This document shows, in pieces, positions 23,301-32,150 of a stretch of DNA of 64,000 nt; the first letter of the stretch is position 1; every line of letters starts with the position of its first letter. A model generated the notes under the pieces. It was not told where the DNA came from. It did no database searches and worked only from the letters and a program-made list of their open reading frames with translations. The stretch is from Norana najaformis (lineage: Eukaryota > Annelida > Clitellata > Crassiclitellata > Hormogastridae), in NCBI GenBank assembly GCA_964023275.1, contig OZ029914.1, positions 17,444,049 through 17,508,048 on the forward strand, written 5' to 3'. Made by a program: the position numbers and the translations under genes.

Positions 23301-26300
23301 CTTGCTTTTGCCAATTGGATGTGATGAAATGCCCATATTAGCTGGCCTCTGTGATCCAATTTTTATGTGATTCTGAGAAATTATTCCCACATGAAAGTGC
23401 ATGAAAAGTAGGAAAATTCTGTACCTATCTTGGTCAGAAATTATTTTGTCAACGTTTCTTATATAGAAATTGCTATTTTCCAGCTGAATTAACCTGTTAC
23501 AATTACTTCTGTTACAATTTAGCGGCAGGACATTGCCTTGCTGAACTATGCACTGGTTCACTGGGAGGATTCTGAGGCAATTGCTAATGGGGACTTGAAG
23601 CTGAGTCAAGACAGTCTTGAGGGCTACCTCTACTATAAAACTGTGACCAACAAGGTCTACAACATAGTCCGCTTCCCTGGAACTGGAACTTCCTGGAATC
23701 GAGGCTACTTTGTACTTGAGTGAGTACATTCAGTTTTGTTCAAGGTGTCATAGTGAAATTTGAGGAAATTTTGTTTTCTTGATTTTTAATGTCATGCAGG
23801 GTAATTGAATTCTTAGTAAAGTAAGGTAAGCACGATAACCGATTGGATAGAATGCTTGGTTTGTAATGCAGAGAGTATGAGTTTGAGCCTCTCCTAAGAA
23901 AGTTACTGTGTAGGGACCTTGACCTTGAGTGTAGGGACCTTTACTCATCATTGTCATCATCGTCACTCAGCGCCATCACTTAGTCAATAGACAGTGGCAC
24001 TTAATAAATACAGAAACAAAAATATACAATCAAGTAGTCATTTATTACGAGGCTTCATAGACTGGTATCAAAGTGCATCAACTGTATCGATAATATGTGT
24101 GCCGTTTGTTGTGATGTTGTGATTGTGCTCAGTAGCAACCATCAGTTGATGCCACGTGCATTACGATAATAGCGCTGTGGAAGTTTATGGAATTGATTAG
24201 ATTAGAATAGATTCAAGCCTTGGCTTCATCATGCTGCTTCCACAAATGCTTGGGTTAGGTTCTAATGCGTCATGTGAAATTCACACACTGTTGTCGAGCT
24301 GTGTGAAGGTTGGAAAAGGTTGTACTGGTGTTGGATTGCAGTTGGATTGCTTCTCTTGTTCCTTAGTTTGAATTGTTGGTTGGCGTGCTTTTAGAATTAT
24401 TCTGATTTTCACATGTTTAGTCAGGGCTGCTGATCTGATGCTTTCTCACATTATGCCTTTTGCATATCTTTTTCAGGCATGGTATTCTGCATCAGTATGC
24501 GGATAAGAGATGTTCTGGTACACCTACGAAGTCTGTTTCTCTTATGTAAGTGATTTTAAGTCGATAACTGTTACTGTTTTTACTGAACAATTATTTAGTT
24601 CCTGAGTAGGTGATGTCATTTGAATAATTAATGCAATGTTGCAGGAGCTACAAACAGATATCTTTCTAGAATTAGAGATTCTTTGATTGTTTCCTGTGTG
24701 AAAACTGGTTGTAGCAGCTCTTTGTAAAGTATTCCTTGACCACAGTTGAACTTTGGCTTATCTGCCGTGGCTGCCTCTCTGTTTCAGTAAACCGACTTCT
24801 GGATGCGGACCTGACTGTGACTTGAGTTTGGTGAGCGATTGGGTGGTGCCTTGTGCATTAGACACCGGCACAATAGAAGTTTATATTTAATTAATAAAAT
24901 AGCTGTTAATGAAAGTCAGTGATTACATATCTGTGCCCATATACATACCTCCTTACATTTATACCAGTACATGATGTAGATACTCGCATATGTCAAAAAA
25001 TTTAGGACAGTTTTGAAAGTCCGAGTTTGAGTGGTTGCCACATGTGAGGGTCAAGTCTAGATCGCGAGATATGTTCTCTGGACTTAAACTTGGTTCACAG
25101 ACTTTTGTTGGTCTGTCGGTAATGTGTTTGGTCAATGATCATACGGTCGCGTGTTTGACTCTGTGTAATGATCCTGGGCAGGTTGTTTGCACACATGTGC
25201 CTCTGTCAACATGCAGCATAATTTGGTACCGGCATAAGCTGGGAAGTAAACGGTAGGTCCTGTGATGCACTGGCCTGTGTCCAGGTCCTTGGGATTTATC
25301 CATTGTCGGCTTGAGGGCCTAGGAAAGGAGATGAGTACCTCCCCTATGTGTCAGTTGTGAGGTATGGGACACCCTTTACTCTTTTACATAGAATTTTCCC
25401 CTCTCCAAGGTAAAAAATTTATGGGTCGACTTATACATGACATCTGCTTGAAGATGAGTGAGTATCTGTGGTATGTACATACATGCAAGTTGGTCAATCT
25501 GGCCAATAAGATGAGTTTTTTCAACTTTTAACTACTTTTACAGCACCTCCCAACTACCGACTTTTTGTTGCATTGTTTTTGCAGTCCAGAGCAGTGTCAT
25601 GGCTGCCGTCGATGTCCCACTGCCGACCGAAAGCACTGCTTTGAAATTCTTCTTGCCGATGGATCGAGTCTTGAGTTGGCTGCATCAAGCGATGCAGAAG
25701 TTCAGAATTGGCTCATCTGTCTCTGCCAGGCAACATTGGATCAAACGGGGACTGATGTAAGGGGCTAGTTTCTTTCTCAGCTGGAGATTTGGGCAAGGAG
25801 CTTTCTCTTAGCTCAGATGGAGATTAGCAAGAGGGGTCTTCTCTTAGCTCAGATGGAGATTAGCAAGAGGGGTCTTCTCTTAGCTCGGATGGAGATTGGC
25901 ATAGAGGGTTTTCTCTTTTCTCAGGTGGAGATTGTCATAAGGGGTTTTCTTATTTTCACAATTAGTAATTCAAATGACATTGCCTTGCTACTTATTGCTG
26001 GCTGTTAGCTTTCTTTGCATCACTTACTGTCTAACACATAACCGCATGCAGTATTTCGAAAACAAAAGTTACTTATGCGATTTTTAATCTGTTGCTTCTT
26101 CTGTAGAATCCTTCATTTGGTTGTGTTACGTGTTGTACTGTCGTGACTCAGAGCCACGTCTTTATGTGTCATGAAGACTTGCAGACAAACTTCCTCCGGA
26201 CTCTTGGTAGTCAGCCACTGACCAGCCTCGTGCAAATACATACGGATGCAGATATTATGATGTACTGTGTTCTAGTGAGTAAGCCTGTGTTCATTCAGCA

Positions 26301-28327
26301 GTGATGTTAGGCACTGCTATAATTATTATTATCATCGTCATTGTCATCATCATCATCGTCGTCGTCGTCATCATCATCGTTATATTGCATTTTTATTAAA
26401 TTATTTAAATAATGTCAGAAGCGCAATCTCCAGAGGGCTCAGTGCGTGATGGCTATGTTCTGGAGAGGCAGTTGGCATTTCCTCTTTGAACAGCCACCGA
26501 AATCTTCTGGAATAACTATTATAATTATTATTATTATTGTTATCGTTATTGTTATCGCTATCATTATCATCATGCATTTATTACATGCGCCAGGTCAGTA
26601 AATTTGAATCTGAGGCACAAAGCAGTTGTGAGTGAAAGACTTGCTCAAGGTCCCTTCACAGTAACCATCTAAGGAGTGGCTCAAACCCGTACTCTCCACA
26701 TTACAAGCCGAGTGCTCTATCCAGTCGACTACCGTATGCCGCAGGCAGTTTGGCCTTGGCCAGGAGGCTAACTTTCTTGCAAAGTCTGGCATCCTGATAT
26801 CTGGTCTCAGCTTTATTTCTTCCATTTACCATCTCTTTGCTGCATTTGGAGCTCATTCTTCAGCTTATCTGCCACCAGCAGACTATATCTGTGTGAGGCA
26901 CTTAAAAGGCGCTATGCCAAGTTTCTACATACATACATACATATCTGAATTGTAAATGCTCGTTATTGGTAAACATCTTTTGTCATGGCTGCATTTACTG
27001 TAAATGGCTGCACAAGACTGTATTCAGTCTTGAAAGCTCTTAATTTAGACTTTTTTTCTAATTTTTCAAATCAAAATCAGGTCTTTGGAGAGCAGCAGAA
27101 GGTGCAAAAGCAGCAGGATAAATGGTGCTTATACTTCAACTCCACTGCGGAGCAACAGAGGTTCTTGACAGCTGTACTCGACGCTTGCTGCGAAATTAAA
27201 CAGGTTCCACTCTTTCACTGATAGTAGTCATGAGATTAATTTCTAACCATGAAGGCATCAGACACTTACCACGGCACTGTCTTTGGTGTTAAAGAGTCCT
27301 AAGTGTGAAGGCGTCAGACACTTACTATATCACTGTCTTTGGTGTTAAAGTGTCTAAATGTGAAGGCATCAGACACTTACTATAGCACTGTCTTTGGTGT
27401 TAAGGCATTTAAGTGTGAAGGCATCAGACATATTATAACACTGTTTGTGAGAGCTATATCAAGAACCATGTCCTTGACAATATTATGTCAGAATTCTTGT
27501 TATAATGGAGTCTGTTGTAAGGAGTTTCTGGTGTGAGTTAAGGCAGTCGTCATTTTACGATATTACGCACCACTACCAACGTTAGTCAGAGGCATCATCC
27601 TGGGATTGAAGGGTATTTGAACTGAAATAAAACGAGAAACAGCAATCCAACAACCTGACAACCTTTGCTTAGAAATCATGAGGTTGCCCTAATAGCAGTC
27701 GAAAATGATTTGCCAATCTGCCTCTCTTCCACCCAACATTGGTTAAATTTGTAATTTATCTTTTTCTCACAAAGTGCCTGCTATGAAACGAAATGGGGAG
27801 CTTTTCTAACACACGAAGAATGTCCAGTTTCTTTATATTCCCACCATATTTATTCGCAGTGCTATGCACCACCATGTACTTTGTATGTAAAGCAGTTGGA
27901 TAGTAAGTATACAGGAATTTTTTGAATGTATCTTATTACTTTTACTTTAGTGGCAGCCCTTTTTTTGTTTCTGCATACCTCTTGCATATTATAGTTATTT
28001 TATTTGAGATGTAACATACATGTTTTACATACTGCTAAACAACCTTCATGTTGTATATACACTCAAGGAATGATGGAGTCAGAAGTGTACTCATCAGTTT
28101 TGCTTGTAAGCCTTAGTTTTACTAGTAAGCTTTAATTTGCTAAATAAGCTTTAAGTTGGCTAATAAGTATTTCTGATAAACTTTAGTTTTGTTAGTAATC
28201 TTGTTCTGTTTCATAGTCTGTACCACAGATGTTGCCGGTTGATGGTAAAATGTCAGCAAGATGCAAGAATGGATTAGAGAAATTGAACCAACTGCACAGA
28301 GGAAACGGAGGAGCAGGAGCAGTCTAG
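5262..28327 (+). CDS. PLEKHM2: PLEKHM2 (SKIP) orthologue, complete, 17 exons
   Basis: Adaptor that binds ARL8 on lysosomes through its RUN domain and, in vertebrates, recruits kinesin-1 for outward lysosome transport. Exons: 5262-5351, 7304-7416, 8758-8867, 10494-10618, 12733-12795, 15105-15212, 16163-17307, 18103-18172, 18678-18833, 19520-19608, 20422-20566, 23523-23719, 24477-24545, 25585-25756, 26107-26274, 27081-27203, 28217-28327. They sum to 3054 bases: 1017 residues plus stop, against about 1019 in human. All phases agree. RUN lies at about residues 16-167, a low-complexity linker at 168-585, the conserved region before PH at about 585-738, PH at about 765-875 and a conserved C-terminal region after it. 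An in-frame TAG abuts the start ATG, so 5262 is the earliest start unless a 5' coding exon was missed. The two kinesin-light-chain W-acidic motifs of vertebrates are not seen in the linker. Confidence 0.96.
5352..7303 (+). other. PLEKHM2: PLEKHM2 intron 1
   Basis: About 1.95 kb without coding signal. It contains a diverged tandem duplication of roughly 410-base period: 6575-6735 and 6985-7140 align over their length, sharing GCAAGGT and GAATGTGGC-like blocks and the GACCAC-ACAC-AGTTACACA block. Confidence 0.7.
7304..7416 (+). CDS. PLEKHM2: PLEKHM2 exon 2 (RUN)
   Basis: Acceptor ATTTCAG; 113 bases encoding IQSYQLSQPSEDQ...LVENLDHAFLYG, aligned with human LCEHLDHALLYG. Ends phase 2 at GTGAGT (7417). 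The end of this exon and its donor are the first unit of a minisatellite. Confidence 0.95.
7404..7615. repeat. 21-bp minisatellite made of the exon 2 splice donor
   Basis: Roughly ten 21-base units, each equal to the last bases of exon 2 (CTCTATGG) plus the donor GTGAGTTCAA, decaying to the right. Donor-like hexamers fall at 7417, 7438, 7458 (GTAAGT), 7479, 7500, 7521 (GTGGAT), 7542 and 7563 (GTGAAT). Reading past the first donor meets TGA at once, so use of later donors would insert a stop. Confidence 0.92.
7853..7887. repeat. CAGGT pentanucleotide repeat
   Basis: Seven consecutive TCAGG units, one altered. Confidence 0.9.
8050..8600 (+). mobile_element. Decayed LINE reverse-transcriptase fragment
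   Basis: Translated pieces resemble the RT palm region: AYQGCIL followed after a frame change by SPYLFIVFN (the family's GxxQGC-LSPYLF motif), then LQEIM...CRRFDLLL...NTKEM, matching the region before the catalytic aspartates. Stops and at least one frameshift break it. It lies in PLEKHM2 intron 2. Confidence 0.45.
8758..8867 (+). CDS. PLEKHM2: PLEKHM2 exon 3 (RUN)
   Basis: Acceptor TTTTCCAG; encodes LRHFTNGYWVIVQEFTH and the start of NVGR, aligned with human GYWVLVVHFTRRE...NLGR. Donor GTAAGT at 8868, phase 1. Confidence 0.95.
9107..9338. repeat. Irregular 50-70-bp minisatellite in intron 3
   Basis: Four degenerate copies, each with TTTAAGTCAGTTTT and GAACATTATCAAG-like blocks, starting about 240 bases after the exon 3 donor. 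Confidence 0.85.
9880..9966. repeat. Degenerate ~20-bp tandem repeat
   Basis: About four loose copies of a GGTGAAATGT-xx-ACTGG unit in intron 3. Confidence 0.5.
10494..10618 (+). CDS. PLEKHM2: PLEKHM2 exon 4 (RUN core)
   Basis: Acceptor CTGTAG; encodes SRAWLYLALSDHLLESYI and RKHYVKEALVLDEQ, almost identical to human SRAWLYLALNENSLESYL and HKYYVKNALV. Donor GTATGT at 10619, phase 0. This is the best-conserved exon and fixes the gene identity. Confidence 0.97.
10642..12174. repeat. 17-bp direct repeats flanking an inserted block
   Basis: GTGAAACTAAGAAACTA occurs at 10642-10658 and again at 12158-12174. The sequence between holds a pogo-like transposase relic and starts with a TA followed by CAGTGAAAGTCCGG, which looks like a pogo-type terminus. 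Confidence 0.6.
11240..11762 (-). mobile_element. Pogo/Tigger-like transposase relic, internally deleted
   Basis: On the minus strand an ATG at 11762 opens a psq-type helix-turn-helix (SVQEKLAAIDCVHSGETQ, ISKDLGINKSMLMGWL). It continues in another frame into a CENP-B-like second domain (GLERKCVRYFDKL, QAQAMKFGN). A short acidic tail ending at 11240 follows directly, so the DDE region is missing. There is one frameshift between the two helix-turn-helix parts plus stops. Confidence 0.6.
12325..12412. repeat. ATGT/ACAT microsatellite
   Basis: Tetranucleotide run of TATG and GCATG units. Confidence 0.9.
12733..12795 (+). CDS. PLEKHM2: PLEKHM2 exon 5 (RUN end)
   Basis: Acceptor TTTTCAG; 21 codons, LLLTLSSGLDLISFELEV, aligned with human LFLTLVSGLEFIRFELDL. 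Donor GTGAGT, phase 0. Confidence 0.95.
12796..14850 (+). other. PLEKHM2: PLEKHM2 intron 5, first part: GC-richer unknown block
   Basis: No exon seen. A locally GC-richer block at about 13000-13480 has short open frames on both strands but no recognisable protein; it may be an old insertion. Confidence 0.4.
14860..15028 (-). mobile_element. SINE-A (tRNA-headed), copy a
   Basis: Reverse copy: the tRNA-like head lies at the right, then GACGGTTACT, the central GTCCTTCGCTCACAATTG-like block, and a tail ending in TAACAAATGCAG. Shares all landmarks with the copies at 17816, 23829, 26573, 37831, 45463, 51866 and 59504. Confidence 0.75.
15105..15212 (+). CDS. PLEKHM2: PLEKHM2 exon 6
   Basis: Acceptor TTTTTCCAG; 36 codons beginning DVQYLDLCSHLK (human DAPYLDLAPYMP) and ending with an acidic run and DLSLCSMISSQ (human DSLSLNSFNSV). 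Donor GTATCT, phase 0. Confidence 0.9.
16163..17307 (+). CDS. PLEKHM2: PLEKHM2 exon 7, long linker
   Basis: Acceptor ATTTGCAG; 1145 bases. Ser/Glu-rich, mostly unconserved. EVEVIHVKPKRHHPRRKDHR corresponds to the basic TELEVIRVTKKKK segment of human PLEKHM2, and SPISSESSGYRS to a conserved Ser patch. The only two tryptophans are in IEWKSS and KKWPEV. Ends phase 2 at GA|GTATGT; the open frame runs on into the minisatellite, but homology resumes only in exon 8. Confidence 0.92.
17363..17670. repeat. 30-bp minisatellite after exon 7
   Basis: About ten copies of a 30-base unit with TAATATTCTCC and TTATAATGTT, starting 55 bases past the exon 7 donor. A reading frame through it is a by-product of the 30-base period. 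Confidence 0.95.
17816..17966 (-). mobile_element. SINE-A, copy b
   Basis: Reverse copy in intron 7 with CTGCATTTATTAAGAG, GAGCAACTGTGAGCGAAGG, ACTTGCTCAAGGTCCC and a partly lost head. Confidence 0.75.
18103..18172 (+). CDS. PLEKHM2: PLEKHM2 exon 8
   Basis: Acceptor GTTCCAG; 70 bases encoding VDNNLMVVLMLEIF and EDENLFK, aligned with human VDNNHLLLLMIHVF and NEEQLFK. Donor GTTTGA, phase 0. Confidence 0.95.
18678..18833 (+). CDS. PLEKHM2: PLEKHM2 exon 9
   Basis: Acceptor TTTCTTTAG; 52 codons ending VAISYKELDYVS (human AVSYNELDYVS). Donor GTAAGT, phase 0. Confidence 0.96.
19520..19608 (+). CDS. PLEKHM2: PLEKHM2 exon 10
   Basis: Acceptor TTCCACAG; encodes HQILHIVCHIRHNQFWLTT, aligned with human QQTVKLVCTNRRKQFLLDT. 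Donor at 19609, phase 2. Confidence 0.95.
19735..20020 (+). mobile_element. Possible LINE/SINE tail in intron 10
   Basis: Ends in AAGGCACTATATAAATGTTC followed by short repeats, the style of an L2-like 3' tail. No second copy of the body was found in the window. Confidence 0.35.
20422..20566 (+). CDS. PLEKHM2: PLEKHM2 exon 11
   Basis: Acceptor CTCCTCTAG; encodes LTVLTDAMAQKISIAKWV, aligned with human PSILTDATMEKLALAKFV. Donor GTACAG, phase 0. Confidence 0.95.
21059..21576. repeat. 31-bp direct repeats, 485 bp apart, in intron 11
   Basis: CATAGAAATAAGTGGAAGAT with flanking ATAATTAC occurs at about 21061-21092 and 21545-21576. The block between has a short open piece on the + strand but no recognised protein. 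Confidence 0.7.
21768..21965 (-). mobile_element. LINE 3' end fragment in intron 11
   Basis: The minus strand encodes ASWNNLPGDLRWEFLSLP and SLFRKRLKTVLF, the typical C-terminus of a LINE ORF2, followed by GGCGCTTTATAAG and GATTACGATTACG. Confidence 0.7.
22002..22122. repeat. Inverted repeat, left arm
   Basis: About 120 bases whose reverse complement, at roughly 85-90 percent identity by eye, is at 22853-22971. Shared blocks include ATAATAAAATTATTG, GCTGTGTAAACC and TGTTTTACTATG. Confidence 0.9.
22599..22691 (-). pseudogene. PLEKHM2: Inverted fragment of PLEKHM2 exon 12
   Basis: The reverse complement aligns with exon 12 bases 23611-23703 over about 93 positions, with a handful of substitutions and a 6-base gap where the exon has GGAACT twice. 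Matching blocks include ACTATAAAACTGTGA, AGGTCTACAACA and TTCCTGGAATCGAGGCT. TGTATTAGAGCC lies on both sides (22591-22602 and 22688-22699). It has no splice sites of its own. Confidence 0.93.
22853..22971. repeat. Inverted repeat, right arm
   Basis: Partner of 22002-22122. Just outside it, AACAATAATTTTATTAT plus CACTTTTATTGTAAAAAA occurs twice in direct orientation, about 69 bases apart. Confidence 0.9.
23523..23719 (+). CDS. PLEKHM2: PLEKHM2 exon 12 (PH start)
   Basis: Acceptor CAATTTAG; 197 bases encoding NYALVHWEDSEA (human RFYGLVHWEDPTD), LEGYLYYKT and WNRGYFVLE, the first strands of the PH domain. Donor GTGAGT, phase 2. An inverted partial copy lies about 900 bases upstream. Confidence 0.96.
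23829..24012 (+). mobile_element. SINE-A, copy c
   Basis: Forward copy: A-box-like AACCGATTGGATAG, B-box-like GTTTGAGCCTC, central block with an internal duplication of TAGGGACCTTGA, and a tail TTAATAAATAC. Confidence 0.8.
24090..24215 (+). repeat. Repeat D tail
   Basis: GCAACCATCAGTTGATGCC, then GCGCTGTGGAAGTTTA and ATTAGATTAGA-type ends. Related stretches occur at 15390-15475 and 24790-24900. Probably a third, poorly preserved SINE family. Confidence 0.4.
24477..24545 (+). CDS. PLEKHM2: PLEKHM2 exon 13 (PH)
   Basis: Acceptor TTTTTCAG; encodes HGILHQYADKR (human NGILYQYPDRT). Donor GTAAGT, phase 2. Confidence 0.95.
25585..25756 (+). CDS. PLEKHM2: PLEKHM2 exon 14 (PH end)
   Basis: Acceptor TTTTTGCAG; encodes PEQCHGCRRCPTADRKHCFE and ASSDAEVQNWLICLCQA, aligned with human GEQCGGCRRANTTDRPHAF and AESEAEMAEWMQHLCQA. 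The W of the final helix is kept. Donor GTAAGG, phase 0. Confidence 0.97.
25775..25954. repeat. 36-bp minisatellite after exon 14
   Basis: Five copies of a 36-base unit with CAGATGGAGATTAGCAAG and CTTCTCTTAG, starting 18 bases past the exon 14 donor. Confidence 0.95.
26107..26274 (+). CDS. PLEKHM2: PLEKHM2 exon 15
   Basis: Acceptor TTCTGTAG; encodes VFMCHEDLQTNFLRTLGS (human LFTCHEDCQTSFFRSLGT) and ends MMYCVL. Donor GTGAGT, phase 0. Confidence 0.96.
26325..26580. repeat. ATC/GTC and TTA trinucleotide microsatellites
   Basis: Two trinucleotide runs (26325-26400 and 26515-26580) around a short unique stretch. Confidence 0.85.
26573..26740 (-). mobile_element. SINE-A, copy d
   Basis: Reverse copy with CATGCATTTATTACATGCGCC, GAAAGACTTGCTCAAGG and the head ACAAGCCGAGTGCTCTATCC. 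Confidence 0.8.
27081..27203 (+). CDS. PLEKHM2: PLEKHM2 exon 16
   Basis: Acceptor AAAATCAG; 41 codons with DKWCLYFNSTAEQQRFLTAV, aligned with human PWVIYLSCTSELDRLLSAL. Donor GTTCCA, phase 0. Confidence 0.93.
27251..27445. repeat. 55-bp minisatellite after exon 16
   Basis: Three full 55-56-base units and one partial, each with GGCATCAGACACTTAC and CTGTCTTTGGTGTTAA, starting 47 bases past the exon 16 donor. Confidence 0.95.
28217..28327 (+). CDS. PLEKHM2: PLEKHM2 exon 17 (last)
   Basis: Acceptor TTTCATAG; 36 codons and TAG (28325-28327). SVPQMLPVDGK and a basic helix replace the human QVDLPHTAIQEASNKKK end; similarity is weak, but phase and position fit. Confidence 0.8.
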   Translation, partial: SVPQMLPVDGKMSARCKNGLEKLNQLHRGNGGAGAV

Positions 28328-31149
28328 TCAGAATCGGAATCTAGTAGAACTGATTCAGTCGTGAAGAACGAGATCATGCAACTGGTTTACTCTTCTGTTG
28401 ACATTGAAACTGCTACTGTGAGTTTCTTCACTGTGAAAAATATGTTTCACTTTCTGTGACACACTCAAAGTCACCGCATCTAAACTGGAAGGGAGGTCGT
28501 ATTGATTCCTAGATGCTACACAACTACTTGACTTTTGTCTTTCAGAATCTTAGTAGCTTTTCGTAACTGGTGTATATATGCTTTCATGTTGCAAATGATG
28601 TTGGTAATCTTTGTGTTATGTCTGCTGGCATTTCTTTGCTGACCTGTGGAGTTGCAGTGGCGATAGGAATGTTGTAAGCATGGAACTGCAGATTGCCTGG
28701 AATTTACGGTTGATAATAATAATATAATAATACTGAGCTATTATGAATTGTCAGTGGTGACAGTGAAATTGCACTTTTCTATCAAGTTATGTGATTACCA
28801 TGAAACAAATTTTTGTTTCAAATGATAACCAGTCAGCATAATAACCAAGACAAATTATGAGTATGTGGTAATTAGCCTTGCAATGCATATTACTCAGTTA
28901 AGGACATAGTACTGTATATTACTCAACAGGGAACTTTGTACTTGACCGAGAGCACATTACTCAGGAACAGTACTTGCCAATGGGACACGATACTCCACCC
29001 AGACTCGACAAGGGGACATAACTGATAGTAGTTAGTACTAAATTTGGGGAAAACATACATGTAATGGTAATGTACTTTCATTTGGACAGAGTAACAGAAA
29101 TTCAGCATTCAGTTTATTTTATACAAGCTAGGATTAACTAGCCTGCCAGACCCAAACATTAGCTTTTAAAAACCTTTCTTGGGTAAACTGGGACCTTATC
29201 GAAGCTGGAGAAAATCAACCAAACTGGAGACTGGATTTGTACCACTACTGATTTTTTCTTTCTGGCCTAGATAGAAGAAATTTGTCTACATTTGAAATTC
29301 AAAAACTCACGTGTGAACTTTCCAAGAGACAAATAGATGTACGTTAGCAGAACTGGAACAGCTAAGTTAACACCATTTGCTGCACAGGTAATCTAGCACA
29401 GTTTATGTATCACAGTCTCTTTGGTTGCATCTGGTTGCTCAATGGCATAAGCAGCAACCAGACACGTACATGCTTCAGTCGTCTTTCTGTTGTAAAGCAG
29501 TGTTAAATGATACTGTTTGTCAGTTGGGTTTCATTTTTCCCTTCTTATGCATAGATTTTAAGTGATATACATCTACAATTGTACATATGCTTATGTATAT
29601 ATATATATTTAAACATTGCGTTACATTGCAGAGCTTAGGTTACCCAACAGTAGGTTACTTTCAGGCTGTCCAAGTCATTAAGGTAAAGGATGTGTTTAAG
29701 TTCCATTTGTGTGAACATTGGACTTTGTTGATGAACGGGGAATGAAGCTAAATATCCTGTCACTGTTGCAGTTATTATGAAGCAGCTGAGTGTCAACTAT
29801 TCATTGCAGGAACTAATATTAGCTCCATATTTTAAGTTAATAATTTATATACCCAAAGTTGTGAAATTCCTGGAACTAGGCAGGCAGTTGAAGTCAACCA
29901 TCAGGATTGCCACATTTTTAAGAATTCAAAATTTTGGAAATGAAAATAATGCATTGTTGAGCTTCATGTAATGGTATATGCGTATCTGGACTTTTGTGTA
30001 GCACTTTTCTACAATTCAGAACTTCAGCACTATCACCTTCTGCAACATTTTTGCCCTGTTATACCTTGACAGAAATTAGCCATTACATATGTAATTTTTC
30101 ATCTCTTCAGACTTTTTGAGTCCTAGGGGATCATAACTACCTTGGGTAATAATACTAATAATTATCTTTTCATTCCTGATGAATCATTTCTGCATTGGGT
30201 AAAAAAAACAAAATAAAATCAATAAACTGCTATTTTGTGAAGCAAAATGATCGATGATTAAACTTAACTTGCTATATAAAGTACTGTTTGTTTCTGCAGA
30301 AGTCGGTACATTATCAATTTTGAACGCCTGATAAAAGGAGCTAGATAAATATCTGGTTATATGTAGTAAGTTTTGGTTTTGAATTCAGCTACGGTGGGTG
30401 ATGAACGTGGAATAATGAAAAGCCGAGGCTTTTGTTGCTCTTCACCTGCATCTGGCGTCCGAATCCTAGTGTGTGTTGTGGCATAGTTGTCTGCTTTTGT
30501 CATGTTTGCGCTTCAGCCAAATATCCTTCAGCTTCAGAATCACAGTTGTGAAGACTGTTGTTGATAGATGGATGCATTTAAAAATAAATGAGCAATTAAC
30601 TTACTTTTGTGTGTTTACTCAAGGAAGTACACTGGAGACTCGTCATAACTCACTTCTTTATAACACAAATTCTGATATAACCCAAATTTAATTAGATAGG
30701 GACCTTATTGTAATGTGGTTTCATTATAAGGTGAGCCTTGATATGACTCCAAATGCAGCATAATAACGAGTTTCTGGTGTAGAGTCACTCTGTTGCTAAG
30801 ATTCATAACCACTTGCTTTGATTTATAATCAAAATCCGGTTTGTTAGAGCATCAATAGCTTCATTTGAGTTTTGCAAAATTTGTGTAAATTTCAGTTCAT
30901 TTTGTTTACTGAAATTTCTGTTGTTGCATTTACTTTGACTTGAATTAAATTTTTGCTATTACTACAGTGAGTTTTCTTCCTTCGTGGTGTTCTTTTCTAT
31001 CTAACTGAATTTCTGTTAGCTAAAGGCAAAATTTTCTGAAATGCTGAACTGCTTGTCATTATCACCAAAGGCTAAATGTTTTGAATTGCATTTCTTAAGC
31101 TTGCAGTTTTTTGCATGTTTTCTGTCTTGGCTCAGAGTGTACTCTATTG

Positions 31150-31150
31150 G

Positions 31151-31177
<27 letters not shown>
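31150..31177. repeat. CT microsatellite
   Basis: Uninterrupted TC dinucleotides. Confidence 0.95.
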
Positions 31178-31181
<4 letters not shown>

Positions 31182-32000
31182 GCCGGTCAACGTGGTTTCA
31201 TAAAATTTTGGGGTTTTAAATTAAATTGCATAAAGCTTTTGTGTAGGACTGTTTCGCAGAAAACTTTATGCACATTTCCTATTGAGAAACTTGCCTTTAT
31301 TCCATAAGAAGGTTGAAAACTTTCCTGCTCATCATAATTTTGTGGTCAGGCAGGAGTGCATCCTAGAAACAGTTCATGAAAAGACACTTTAAAGTGCACA
31401 GTTATGATAATGCCTTTGTGAGTTTCTTCAGATGTGCTATATAAACAGATACCTATATACATACTTACATTACACAGGGCTTGTGACACTGGGTTCAGAA
31501 ACACCAGTTAATAATCAGGTGCTCAACTCAGACAAAATCATTAACGCAAAGATTGCCTCAAGTTTAATTTAATATCATGAACCATACATAGCTCTTGCAG
31601 GACGCTACAATGAATATACCAGAAATACATATAGTATATAACTTATTTATCAAAGACCACCAAATAACTTAACTGCTCGTCTACAGTATATTGTTTTAAA
31701 CAATAAGTTTTACTATAGCAGACCAGCACTTCAACATTTTGTAAACAGAGGGAAAAATCAAATTCTTCCAACAATCTGGAAACCACATAATACTCTAGCT
31801 CACTTTTATCCTCTCCATCTGACATTATCTATCAATAAAATATGATAATGATGTGAGTTTATAATATAACAGTTACACACACTTTAAAGCGGTGATCTAA
31901 ATAGCTGTTGAGGTCTTAAACTAAGATACTGAGAGAAAAAGTAATTGTCCAGTAAGCTAACAGTCCATCATCTGACAAATTCTCCATAAAACAGAGATAT

Positions 32001-32150
32001 ATCTCGGGCTAGCAGGGTCCGTGCACAGGGACCTTAAATGGTGTGGCACCCATTCAAACGGGCAGCAGTGGTGAAGGATCTCGCCTGTTAATTCCCTGAA
32101 AAATGAGCAGGGTCAAGGCCATAAGGTCGCTATAGAAAAACATGTACAAT
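32001..32150 (+). repeat. Interspersed repeat C, copy 2
   Basis: Landmarks CATTCAAACGGGCAGC, CTGAAAAATGAGCAGGG, GGTCGCTATAGAAAAACATG. Confidence 0.75.

Noticed and set aside
23214-23729. 171-codon minus-strand frame
   Set aside because: Half of it is the antisense of exon 12; the remainder has no recognisable domain.
25035-25256. Extra PLEKHM2 exon between exons 13 and 14
   Set aside because: Exons 13 and 14 join in phase and in homology without it.
31643-31825. 60-codon minus-strand frame starting MSDGEDKSELEYYV
   Set aside because: Looks protein-like but is short, without homology, splice or promoter support.
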